Position numbers and translations under genes: made by a program | Part shown: positions 32,706-43,352 of the stretch, piece after piece | Layout of the letters: the number at the start of each line of letters is the position of its first letter | Numbering within the stretch: the stretch's first letter is position 1 | Notes under the pieces: model-generated | The model's input: the letters and a program-made list of their open reading frames with translations, nothing else | The model's database searches: none | What the model was told of the DNA's origin: nothing | DNA from: Cymodocea nodosa | Taxonomy: Eukaryota > Streptophyta > Magnoliopsida > Alismatales > Cymodoceaceae | Reading direction: 5' to 3' | Length of the DNA stretch: 64,000 bases | NCBI GenBank assembly: GCA_036874045.1 | Contig: CM072336.1 | Span: 16,859,001-16,923,000 of the forward strand

Positions 32706-34400
32706 GATACTTTATACACCCCCATACCTAGTCTTTGCTAGTCCCTTAGCAAAGGACTAAAACTAAACAATGATAACAAAAAGCCCATATGAAAGTGCAC
32801 TTATTAATAATAGAAAACAAAAACAACTAATAAAGAAATAACAAAAATAAAACTAACCTAAGCCACTTTCGTAGGGATCACGACTACACTTAGCATGTGC
32901 AGCAAACCTTTAAACCCTTAGGTCACCCTAGTGGTGGAGTTGTGTCTCCAAAGGGTTTTCAGTAGATATACCCACAAAATCCAAAATAAAACATGAAACA
33001 ACACAAATAAAAGACAAAAACAATAAAAATATGCTCTTGGTTTCCTAAGCATGGATAAAGTTGCTCTTAAGTAGTCTTGACCCATTAGCTTCACCTTTAT
33101 TCAATCACCCTCTTACCTTTTTAGATTGGATTCAAATAATCATTCAATTTCCATCCTAAGAAAGTAGAGTACTATATAAATAAGTGTATGTGAAAATGGC
33201 CAAGACTAAGAAATAACCTACTCACTCTCTCTAAGTTACCTAGGTAATTCTAAAGGTCTATCCTTGAGTCCATTGTCCCTTTATTTTGATTCTCTTTGTT
33301 TTTCTTTTTTTTTTTCTCTTCTTTAGATTACCTCCTACTCCAGCGCCTTTTTATGCGAACACAATCCCTTACCTAGGGGAAAGTTAACCGGTTACTTAGT
33401 AGCCTTTGTAAGAACAAGTAATCAATCTCTCTTCTTCTTCTTTTCTTTTCTTTTCTTTTTTTCATCATTTTTCTTGTTTTTCTTTTGTTTTCTTTTTTTT
33501 TCTCTCCCTAACCCTCTACCCTTAAGAGTGCCTCCCACATCATTGTGTGGGAAGGAGCAATTTTATCTTAGCCCTTTTATTCTACCATTCTCATAGGACA
33601 ACCCTAAGGTATATTCCTAAGTTTTTACCTAAGTTTCCCTTCAAAAGGAGTGGTTCCTTCCTAGTCAAGGCCTCATGTAAGTGCAATACTACATGTAAGC
33701 TAAATATATATATATATATATGGATGGTTTTGAATTTTATTCTTCTCCTCCCCTTAAGGTTCAAGGTTTCTTTCCTAAACGATTCACTTTTAGGTCTCAA
33801 TTATACCTAAAAGAACTCTATCCATTAGGACCTATGAGCATTTATAAAACAAAATAAACAAGAAAAAGCACAAAATTGAAAAAAATTGTTGTCAAATACC
33901 TCCCCCCTATACTTAAATTTTGCATTGTCCCCAATGTAAAAGAAAGCATTTAAGCAATAAGATAAAAAGTATGAAGACGAAAAAAACAAACTATGACAAG
34001 CAAGGAAAGATTACACCCCCATACCTAACATACAATCCATATGCACTTTATAAATGCAAATTGAATTATTTCTAAAACATACAATGGAGATTGGGTAGTA
34101 TGCTGAAAAAATAATGTTCAATATATGTATCATTCAAATGCATCATAAAGAAATAAGGTTAAGAGTGTGTACCTTGCTTGATGAAGAAACATAATAAACT
34201 ACAAAACTAACAAACATATCAAAACATAAGAAAAAAAATTTTACATAAAAAGAACTACAACATGTGATTAAGAATAAAATATTAACAAAAAGAAATTTTT
34301 TTTTTTCATTTATTTATTATTATTATTTTTTATAACCACTCATGCAGATGGTGAAGGGTTGGTTCCTGAAGTCTCTCCTTGTGCCAAGTGCACACCTGCC
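32706..34400 (-). other. E8 3' non-coding region with polypurine tracts
   Basis: No coding signal on either strand. On the minus strand it holds GGACTAGCAAAGACTAGGTATGGGGGTG (about 32722-32750, given as overlapping short words), GGGGACAATG followed by AAGTATAGGGGGGAGG (about 33899-33932) and GGTATGGGGGTGTAA (about 34012-34026). Words of this type (GGACAATG, AAGTATGGGGG) mark the 3' untranslated region and polypurine tract of Athila/Tat gypsy elements. T/C-rich runs lie at 33290-33500 and an (AT)n run at about 33705-33722. Confidence 0.65.
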
Positions 34401-35625
34401 ATGTAGGGATTTGGTATAGTGTTACTTGGTAATTCTCCTCATGCTCTACCTCCAAATGAAGTAGACAACCTATCAAACTTTGCTTTTAATCTCTTAATGA
34501 TTTGGTCATAGCTAGCTAAAATGGGATTTACTTGTCCGCTAACTTGAATTAGGGATTAAATCCATTTCTCCATTTAAGTAAATCTTTTCTCCAAAGCGGT
34601 CATTTTATCACTTAAAATTGGTTGAGCGGGTCCATGATGCTCAGTACGGTTTCCAAGTGCTTCCGGTTGTTGCCATGAAAAATTGGGATGGTTTCTCCAT
34701 CCCGGGGTATAATGTGATGATGGTTGGAAAGACCTTTGTCTCATACCAATGGCATTCACTTGCTTAGACTATTGTTCTTACAATGCAAGGCATTCTTCCA
34801 TGATGTGCCCAGGAATTCCACATGCTATACACTTGATTTCAACCACTTTATCTTTTCCTTTCTATTGACTTATAATTAAGTCTTCTACCTTCTTGACCAT
34901 AGACGACATCCTAGCTTCCATGCCTACCATAGGGTCTATTGTGTGCATGCCCCTTGCTAAAGTTCTATCAAATGTTCTATCTGATGAACTTTCCATTTTC
35001 GTTGTCCTCTCAGCAAGGTCCACAAGTCTATCCCATGCATTGACTTCATCTAATCTCATGAAGCATCTAGGACATACAGATTCTAACATCATCTTGGTTT
35101 GATAATCCAATCCTTCATAGATTACTTGGCATTGTCTTGATTTAGGTAGACCATGATTAGGACATCATGCCACTAGTCTATTGAAATGTTCAAAATATTT
35201 CCAAAAAGGTTCATTGGTTTGCTGGCAAATGTTTAGAATAGCATTCTTAGCTTGAATGGTCTTATGCAAAGGATGAAATTTCTTAATAAAGACAACATAA
35301 AAATCAGTCCAAGTACAATTGAATTAATAGGAAGAGTATTCAACCATAGCTTTGCATCATCTCGAAGGGCGAAAGGAATAAATCTCAACTTTATTGCATC
35401 AACAGGCACTTCAGGTAGATTAATCATGTTGCAAACATCGTTAAAGTCATTTAGAAATGCATATGCATCTTCCTTATCTAGTCCATGAAATCTAGGTAAT
35501 TGATTTACATAATTCATATGCAATTGAAATTTATGTCCATCTACCTATGGCAAAACAAGACTAGAGGGATAGTCATGTATTTTAGGATAATAGATATCCT
35601 CAAGAGAAGGTAAATGTTAGTTACC
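34400..35625 (-). pseudogene. E8 gag (Athila/Tat type)
   Basis: Reading leftward: an N-terminal part with LPSLEDIYYPKIHDYPSS (about 35560-35620), then the retrotransposon gag domain with LHMNYVNQLPRFHGLDKEDA (about 35465-35520), NDFNDVCNMINLPEV and LRDDAKLWLNTLP (about 35340-35380). Then come the CPRC.MRLDEVNAWDRLVDLAERT region near 35000-35070 and a CCHC zinc knuckle CIACGIPGHIMEEC near 34786-34827. It ends near 34400 and is followed directly by non-coding 3' sequence and polypurine tracts, so no protease, RT or integrase follows. That is the plan of gag-only (TR-GAG-like) non-autonomous elements. Broken in several places. Confidence 0.75.
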
Positions 35626-35904
35626 CTATTGCTTTGCCATTCCTAATGGTTCTCCTAATGTTCTACCCTCTTCTATGGATATGTCTCTCACAAGTCTAGA
35701 AGTGCAGTCTCTCACCCAACCAGAAGGTTGCATGCAAATAGAAAGATGTTGAAATAGCAAGTGTAGAGGAAAATAACACTTACAATGAAGTGGTCTCCAA
35801 CCTGCATGTTAGATGAGTGAGTAGTATGAATCAAAATGCATAACAGAAAAGAAATAAAAGGAATAAAGTAACTATACAAGAAAAGAAAAGAAAAAGAAAA
35901 ACTA
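35626..35904 (-). other. Spacer between integrase end and E8 gag
   Basis: About 280 bp without coding signal. Purine/pyrimidine-biased near 35880-35900 (AAGAAAAGAAAAG). It may be a leader of E8 or the 3' flank of the integrase fragment. No LTR or primer site recognised here. Confidence 0.45.
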
Positions 35905-36532
35905 CTATCCTATTCAACATAGATAGCATCTACTAAATTAATATTCTCTCCTTTACCAAATGCTTCTTGCTGCAAAAATGGTTTTAACCGGTGTCCATTT
36001 ACCTTAAGAATTACCCTATTTTTAATGTTCTCTATCTCAACTGCTCCATGAGGAAATGTACTTTTTACCATAAAAGGTCCTATCCACCGTGATCTAAGCT
36101 TACCAGGGAATAAATGTAATCTAGAATTATATAGCAATACCTGCTGTCCTACTTCAAAATTCTTATAGAAGAGCTTGCTATCATGGAATACTTTATTTTT
36201 CTCCTTAGCTATCCTTGAATTCTCATATGCCTCTCTCCATATTTCTTCTAATTCAGTTAATTGAAAATTTCTTTTCTTACCAGCAGCCTTTAAATCTAAG
36301 TTGAGTCTTTCAATAGCCCATCTTGCCTTGTGCTCAAGCTCTACTGGTAAATGACAAGCCTTTCCAAACACTACTCTATATAGAGACATATTTAAAACAG
36401 ACTTAAAAGTAGTTCGATAAGTCCATAATGCCTCATCTAATTTTTCTGCCTAGTCTTTTCTTGTCTTTCCTACTATCTTCTCCAAAATTTGCTTAATTTG
36501 CTTATTGACATTCTCTACTTGTCCGTTAGTTT
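35905..36532 (-). pseudogene. Gypsy integrase C-terminal part
   Basis: Reading leftward: TNGQVENVNKQIKQ-like end of the integrase core (about 36490-36530), YRVVFGKACHLPVELEHKARWA (about 36315-36380), FQLTELEEIWREAYENSR, and the GPY/F-type motif LRSRWIGPFMVKSTFPHGAVEI near 36040-36110. It ends HRLKPFLQ...NLVDAIYVE near 35910. Athila type, but distinct in sequence from E5/E7/E10. It is cut on the right by E9. It may be the far half of E12, whose integrase is cut at 51584, or part of E8. It sits upstream of gag on the same strand, an order not normal for gypsy elements. Confidence 0.82.
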
Positions 36533-36798
36533 GGTTAGAGCTACGACCTAAAAGCTCAATCAGTTTGGTTGGTTCTTGCTTTAACCTTAAAACAAGTGAT
36601 TATAAGTTTGTGAAAGTTTAGTGAAGTCCAAGTATCCCTTGGGGGTGGACTAGCCGTTAGTGGTGAACCACCTAAAATTCCTATGTGTATTATTTTTATC
36701 GTGTGCTTGCTAATTCTCTATATCAACCAGCCATTAAATAGGTAAGAAACAAATTATTACCATTCACCCCCCCTTTGGTAAGCCATAAGGTCCTAACA
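36533..36798 (+). repeat. E9 5' LTR, 3' end only
   Basis: About 266 bp matching the ends of E2, E3 and E11, including CCCTTGGGGGTGGACTAGCC (about 36635-36655), GGTGAACCACCTAAAATTCC and the terminal CATTCACCCCCC...TCCTAACA. The left edge is a junction with gypsy integrase. Confidence 0.88.
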
Positions 36799-36800
36799 AT

Positions 36801-36812
36801 TGGTATCATAGC
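36801..36812 (+). other. E9 primer-binding site
   Basis: TGGTATCATAGC, one difference from the tRNA-iMet-type copia site, two bases after the LTR end. Confidence 0.88.
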
Positions 36813-36850
36813 AAGGTTGATCTCGTTAATAGATTTAACTATCTGAGATT

Positions 36851-37836
36851 ATGACTTTTCACACTGTAGAGGGTCAGAATATCCATCAACCTCCCCTATT
36901 TGATGGTAGCAATTATAGCTATTGGAAAAATAGGATGGAGTGTTTTCTCAGAGTACTGATGTAAAACTCTAAAGAATGGTTGTACATGGTACACCACTTC
37001 CAATCAGTCATGAAAGTGACTAATCTGAGGAGGATGAAAGAATCATCTAGATGGATGCTTGTGGGTTAAACTCAATCTACTATGCATTAACTAGTGAACA
37101 GTATAACAAAATATCTGCCTGTAAATCTTCTCATGAGGCTTGGAAAACTCTTCAAATCACATATGAAGGAACCAGCCAAGTAAAAGATATAAAGATCAGC
37201 ATTTTGTTAAGAAAATATGAATTATTAAAAATGCTTGATAAAGAAAGTATTACTAAAATGTTTTCTAGATTCACAGAAATTTTAAATGAACTTATAGGTC
37301 TTGGAAGGGACTTTTCTAATCATGAACAGGTACAGAAGATCCTTAGAAGCTTGATAGTTGAATGGAAGTAGAAATCTACTGCCATACAAGACTCAAAAGA
37401 TTTAAACAATTATTCAGTTGAAAATTTATTGGGAAATCTTCTTGCTCATGAAGTCCAAATGAAGGAATGGAAAGAAGAAGGAGGAGTTACTGAAAGAAAG
37501 GCTAAGAAAAAGAAAGAACTAGCCTTTCCTTCAATAGAAGACCAACCAAGCTCGGATGAGGATGAAGTGTTACTACTGGCCAGAAATTTCAGAAAGATGA
37601 TGAGACAAGGAGGCAAAGCTAGCTCCTCAAGATCAAAAGTCCCTTCATGCTACAAGTGCAAGAAACTGGGACACATTCAACTTTACTATCCTTTTCTACA
37701 GGAGGACAAACAAAAATGGAAGAGGAATAATAAGAAGAAAATGGCCTTGAAAGTCACATGGGATGACAGCAGTTCATCCAGCAATTCATCAGACTCAAAG
37801 GAAGAGGCATCTACAAACGTGTGCTTTACAGCATAA
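36851..37836 (+). pseudogene. E9 gag (copia)
   Basis: Starts MTFHTVEGQNIHQPPLFDG with SYWKNRMECFL, the usual SIRE-like gag opening. Capsid-region motifs are EAWKTLQITYEGTSQVKD (about 37140), ILLRKYELLKML and FSRFTEILNELIGLG (about 37260). A zinc-knuckle region CYKCKKLGHIQ lies near 37648-37680, then a basic stretch and MALKVTWDDSSSSSNSSDSKEE near 37741-37810, the typical gag/protease junction of this lineage. Broken in a few places. Confidence 0.87.
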
Positions 37837-37845
37837 GAGGATTGC

Positions 37846-40800
37846 ATGGACAAGGAAGCACAAACGTCCAAGTGGATTATTGACAGTGGATGCTCAAAGC
37901 ATATGACAGGTAAGAAAAGATTTCTAGAATCTGTTAAATCAATAAATTCAGGATCTGTTAAGTTTGGTAATAATGAAAAATGTAGAATTGCTGCCATAGG
38001 AAATGTTGCATCTAAAAATGGAAAAATAGAGAATATCTTACATGTAAATGGTTTAAAATAGAATCTGCTAAGTGTAGGTCAATTATGTGACAAAGGTTAC
38101 AGTATACTCTTTACTATAGAAAACTATTTTATATTACAACAGGATACACATGAAATCAAATTTATTGGAAATAGAAATAATTCAATTTATGCTTTGGAAT
38201 TTTCATTTGATAATATATCTAGTGATGCATGTTTAGTTGCTTCTAATGAAGATGAATGTTTATGGCATAAAAGATTTAAATCATGCGAACATGAGACTCC
38301 TAAGAAAATTGACCAAACATGATCTTGTTAGAGGTGTGTCTAAACTCAAATTCAAGAGAGATAAATTATGTAGTAACTGTGCAATTGGAAAGCAAAAGAA
38401 ATCAATACACAAGAGTATTGAAGACATTGCCACAAGTCAGCCATTAGATCTACTACATATGGACCTGTTTGGTCCTACATAGATAGCCAATTTAGGAGGA
38501 AAAAAATATACCTTAGTGGTAGTTGATGATTTATACAAGATTCACTTGGGTTATTTTCTTAACACACAAGAATGAAGCCTACTATGAATTCAAACATTTC
38601 TGTATTAGAATTCAAAATGAAAAAGAATAGACTATGAAGAAGATCAGAAGTGATTATGGAGGTGAATTTGAAAATTCTGAATTTGAAGAATTATGCAATT
38701 CCTTTGGCATATTGCATGAATTTTCATGTTCAAGAACTCCTACACAGAATGGAGTTATAGAAAGGAAAAATAGATCAGTACAAGAAATGGTAAGGATAAT
38801 TCTTAATGCATCTGATCTACCAAAGTCTTTATGAGCTGAAGCTATAAATATTGCATGTTACTCTATAAACAGAACTCATCTTAAGCCTATCTTGCATAAG
38901 ACACCCTTTGAATTATGGTATGGTAAAACACCAAATGTTGGATACTTCAAAGTCTTTGGATCAAGATGTTTTGTCCTTAATACTAGGGATCAAAAAGACA
39001 AATTTGATGTAAAGTCTGATCCTACTCTACTTGTTGGATACTCTTCGAGAAGTAAGGCTTACAAGATCTATTTTGAACATGAAAGAAGAGTAGAAGAGTC
39101 AATGAATGTATCCTTTGATGAAGACATAGTAGGAAAATTGAAGAAGCTAAAAATAGATAGTGAAAGTGAAAGTGAATCAATAAATCAGAAAATTCCTTAG
39201 AAAAAGGATAGTTCAACACTGCCTGCACCTATTATGACATAAAAAGCATGGAAGACAAAGTTTGGACATCCCATTGGACAAATTATTAAGAATATAAATC
39301 AAGGTGTTCAAACAAGAAGCAAAATTCAAAATATTTGTAATTATTGTGCTTTTGTGTCTAAACTTGAACCTTCAACAATTGAAGAAGCCTACAATGATGA
39401 ATACTGGATTATGGCCATGCAAGAGGAACTAAATCAGTTCAAGAAAAATGAAGTTTGGAATTTAATTGAAAGGCCCATCGAAAAATTAATTATTGGAACT
39501 AGATGGGTGTTTAAGAATAAACTTGATAATAATGGTAGTATTATCAGAAATAAAGCTAGACTTGTTGCTCAAGGATACAACCAGTAGGAAGGAATCGATT
39601 ATGAAGAAACTTTTGCACCTATTGCAAGACTTGACACAATTAGAATGTTGCTTACCTTTACAAGCAATATGAAAATCAAGCTTTATCAGATGGATGTTAA
39701 AAGTGCCTTTCTTAATGGCATTTTGCAAGAAGAAGTATATGTAGAACAACCACTAGGTTTTGAAGATGAAGAAAGACCAAACCATGTATACAAACTAAAT
39801 AAAGCTCTTTATGGTCTGAAGCAAGGACCACATGCATGGTATGATAAACTGAAGAGTTTCCTTCTTGAGAATAAGTTTAACATAGGAACTGCAGACAATA
39901 CTTTATTTATCAAATCAGAAAGTTCTCATATGTTGATTATTCAAATCTACGTGGATGATATTATTTTTGGTGCTACACATGAGAAACTATGTCATGATTT
40001 TCAAATCTTAATGAAGAATGAATTTGAAATGAGTCTTATGGGAGAATTAAAATTCTTTCTAGGATTACAAATTCATCAACTTCAGTATGGAATCTTCCTA
40101 AATCAAGAAAAATTTTGCAAAGAGATTCTCTTGAAATTTGGTATGGATAAATCCAAAGCAACAAATACACCTATGAACTCAAATGAAAAACTTGATAAGG
40201 ACATCTCTGGAAAGTCAATAGATCAAAAGAAATATAGAGGCATGATTGGATCACTTATGTATCTAACAACTAGTAGACCAGACATAATGTTTAGTGTTTA
40301 TGCTTGTGCAAGATATCAAGCCTCTCCAAAAGCATCACATTTAAAAGTAGTTAAATGTATATTTAAATATCTACAGGGTACCAAAGATTTTGGGTTATTT
40401 TATTCTTCACAGAATCATTTGATATTAGCAGGATATAGTGATGTAGATTATGCAGGATGCAAATCAGATTGAAAAAGCACCAATGGGACATGTTAGTTAC
40501 TTGGTCACTCACTTATTTCTTGGTTCAGCAGGAAACAAAACTCTATAGCTCTATCCACCACTAAAGTTGAATACATGGCAGTAGGCTTAAGTTGTGCACA
40601 GATTTTATAGATGCAACAAACCTTGGTAGATTATAAGCTTAATTTTCTGAATACCATTATTTACTATGATAGTAGCAGTGCCATCAATCTCTCCAAAAAT
40701 ACAGTTCTACACTTTAGAGCAAAACATATCGAGAATAGGCACTACTTTCTAAGAGACCATGTTGAAAAAGGTCATATTTCCTTAGAATATGTCTCTACTA

Positions 40801-40898
40801 AAGAACAACTTGCATATATTTTCACCAAACCATTATCTAAATCTGCATTTAATCATATTAGACGAAATTTAGGGATTTGCTCTTTATATGATTTATAA
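37846..40898 (+). pseudogene. E9 pol: protease, integrase, RT, RNase H (copia)
   Basis: Protease WIIDSGCSKHMTGKKRF near 37870-37920. GAG-pre-integrase with HANMRLLRKLTKHDLVRG near 38280-38335. Integrase core LLHMDLFGPT near 38450 and IRSDYGGEFEN...FSCSRTPTQNGVIERKNR near 38640-38770. RT opens WIMAMQEELNQFKKNEVWNL near 39403 and has QMDVKSAFLNG near 39690 and catalytic YVDDIIFG near 39948-39970. RNase H side has SRPDIMFSVYACARYQASPKASHL near 40270, GYSDVDYAGCKSD near 40432, and LSKNTVLHFRAKHIE...HYFLRDHVEKG near 40690-40770. The order integrase-RT-RNase H proves copia. Broken in several places. Confidence 0.9.
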
Positions 40899-41045
40899 TT
40901 TCATATCTCTCTACTCTCCAAGCTCACAACTAGGAGCTTGTTCTACTAACATCTCTATTTTACAGCAACTTAGCCATTTTTTGATAACCAACTATAATTG
41001 CTCCACCAAGTTAGTATCTTACTTCTCACTTCTTTTGACAATTGG

Positions 41046-41141
41046 CAAAAAAGGGGGAGAAAGACCATATTTTGGTAGCAAGCTGCAGTAAAGTAGGGGG
41101 AGAAACTTAGGGGGAGTAATCTCAGAAAAATAGGGGGAGTT
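41046..41141 (+). other. E9 cluster of purine tracts
   Basis: Four GGGGGAG tracts within about 100 bp (AAAAAAGGGGGAGAAAG at about 41046, then near 41096, 41110 and 41131). SIRE-like elements carry such tracts between pol and the 3' LTR; one would act as the polypurine tract. What follows (41142-41235) is short and non-coding before E10. Confidence 0.75.
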
Positions 41142-41239
41142 TCTAAATTTCATTATTTTGTATTCTTTGTGTGCTTTTCTGTATAGATATATAGGGAGAG
41201 AAATACATGTAATCAAACACCAGATTTTCTGTACAGGCT

Positions 41240-42345
41240 GTAGACTAGTTTCAGCCTGATTTTCTTCTTCTCTTTGCTCTTGCTACTACTACTCCTACTC
41301 CTCTTCAGAATTGGATAGCAAGTTTACAAAAATCGGTTCTATAGGCTCTACTGATCTTGGTATTTCAGATTTAATCTCCTCTTGATATTCATGCACTATT
41401 ATTTTCCTTTCCTTCTTTTGATTAATTGTGCCTGGTTTTCGTCTTCTTCTTCTAAGATTAAATCTACAAAAATAGGCTCTATAGGCCTTTGAGCCATAGG
41501 TATTGGCTCTTCCTATTTAACTTTTTCCATAATTACTAGTCTCGAAGGACCAGCTTTAGCTCTTCTTGTAGTAGGTCTAGTAGTAACTTCTTGATGCTGT
41601 TCCACTTTGATTTTATATTGAGCTTTCAACTTTTCTGCAGCCCTCTTTTTGCACTATGCATCAAACACCAAATGTGATATAGCTACTACTAATTCTTTTG
41701 GTTCTCCTTAGTCTTTTCCTATTTGAACCAGTTCTTGAAATTCTCTTCTTTCTTCCTTAGTAGAAGGCCCCAAAATTGCTGCTCGTTCCAACAGCCTTGG
41801 TGGTGGAACTAAAGGTCATGGTTGCTGTTCCTTAGGAACAGGTCTTTCAACAGTCAGTTCCTTTTGTTCTTTAGTTGCCTCTTCTTCATTTTCTTTCCTT
41901 TATTGCTCCTAGATTGCCCACTAAGTCCATCTACCTATGCGTCTTTTGAACCAAAGGTGGGACTTATGTTGGATTAGTTCTAGGGCAACTTCGTTATTTG
42001 GCCTGATTCTTCTCTCTCTACTTACAGCAACTTCCATAGCAACTTTGATTCTAGTTTCCATTATCTAAGGTATTTGTATACCCAAATCTACTAACACTTT
42101 CCTCTAGTGGAAAAGGTCAAATTCTACCTTTTGTAGCTCTTTTTCCCTCGTAGTATTTCTGATTTTCTACCTCGTGTGCCATTCCTCTAAATCTTTGAGA
42201 AATTCTGACGTGTCAATTGCATTTTCCCAAAACTCGGGTGTCATCTTCCTCATCGTAGAGTTACACAATGGAACAAAATTACTCTGATCTCTACTGTTCT
42301 AAGCTCTAAATGATTCTAGGGATAATGCCTCCAAACCCTAGGTTT
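41240..42345 (-). pseudogene. E10 extra ORF (aORF), partial
   Basis: Reverse complement of the first half of the E7 aORF. The pair GGAAGAGCCAATAC...CTATAGAGCCTATTTTTG-like (here about 41470-41515) matches 29425-29470 in E7, giving EEPIPMAQ and EPIFVDL-type stretches. Glu/Gln/Lys-rich, with no membrane or signal segment seen. The part bearing the ELFEF and GLKNEG motifs is not present, because E9 abuts at about 41240. Confidence 0.68.
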
Positions 42346-42409
42346 AGTATAAATAAGCCCTAAGTTTAGGCGGATAATCAAGTCACTTCCCATGCAAAAC
42401 TCTCGCTCT

Positions 42410-42955
42410 CTCATCCGTGGAATTACAGTTAACTCCACAGACTTAGTTCATAAACTTAACTACAGTACTCCATTGAGTTAGAGCTAACTCAACGGGGTAA
42501 GTTTGTTAACTTATCCTAGACTTAACGGAGTAAGTTCGTTGAGTTAAGTGTAACTCAACGGATTTCCCGTAAAATTATATCTAATAAAAATGCATATAAT
42601 AATAATTTTTACTTTGGTCAAGACCGAAGAATTTTCGATCTAGCCGATCTTACTTTTTCAACACTTTAAAATTTTTCGGTCAAACCATTATATTCCTCGG
42701 TTGAGCCTAAATTACATATTTTTCTTTCTTTCTTTTTTTACTGTCGGTTGAATCGATACTGTAATTCAGTAACACCGACATTAAACTAAATATAATATAT
42801 ATATCTTTTTATATTTTTGTGTTTCGGTCAGACCGATGGATCCTATCGGTTGAACCACAACAATTTTTTTCTTTTTAAAATATGTTTTGATAAAACCGAT
42901 AATTCCTTTCGATTTAATCGTGATTATATTTAAATAAGGTTTTTTTTTTATACTC
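42410..42955 (-). repeat. E10 spacer: TAACTCAAC words and CGGTT-AACCG repeats
   Basis: About 42410-42570 holds the GTTGAGTTA/TAACTCAAC word cluster. About 42600-42950 holds degenerate GGTTGAACC / ATCGGT.GAACC units with T-rich spacers. Both are inverse counterparts of 28375-28530 and 27990-28340 in E7. Non-coding. Confidence 0.75.
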
Positions 42956-42959
42956 AGAA

Positions 42960-43352
42960 ATTTTCTTACTAAGTGGAGCTCCAATAATCCTCTACTCTTA
43001 TTCTTCTATAATTCCAAAGGAGCTTTTTGGTATTTTCAAAATAGGCCTAAGTCTTTGTCTATTTACTTTAAATATAATCTGATTTTTAGGATTTTCAATT
43101 TCAATAACTCCATAGGGATAAATATTTCAAACTATGTAACGTCCTGCCCATTTAGATCTTAATTTTCCTAGATGGTTATGGAGTCTAGTCATGTAAAGAT
43201 ATACTTCTTGTCCTATTTCAAAGGTTTTTGGAATAATTTTCCTATCATGTCAGAACTTCATTTTCTCTTATAGTTTTTGAATAAGCTTCATTCCTAAATT
43301 CTTCTAATTCAATCAATTGTATTTTCCTATTTTCAACAGCTTGATTTAAATT
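42960..43352 (-). pseudogene. E10 integrase C-terminal end, beyond the solo LTR
   Basis: Counterpart of 27600-27960 in E7: AENRKIQLIELEEFRNEAYSKT-type sequence near 43270-43340, the LHNHLGKLRSRWAGRYI-type GPY/F region near 43140-43200, and the C-terminal end near 42970. It is separated from the rest of integrase by E11 at 43353. Confidence 0.83.

Larger units (their letters stand above)
36533..41235 (+). mobile_element. E9: SIRE-like Ty1/copia
   Basis: The end of a 5' LTR, primer site, gag, protease, integrase, RT and RNase H in copia order (integrase before RT), then a cluster of purine tracts. The LTR is truncated on the left, and no 3' LTR is visible: at about 41190-41240 the sequence turns into the minus-strand aORF of E10. 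It is the most complete copia pol in the window, but still broken in about ten places. Closest relative here is the E3 fragment. Confidence 0.88.

Noticed and set aside
33290-33510. Long T/C-rich runs as terminators or a promoter
   Set aside because: Simple-sequence runs in the 3' non-coding part of E8. No gene nearby needs them and position alone gives no function.
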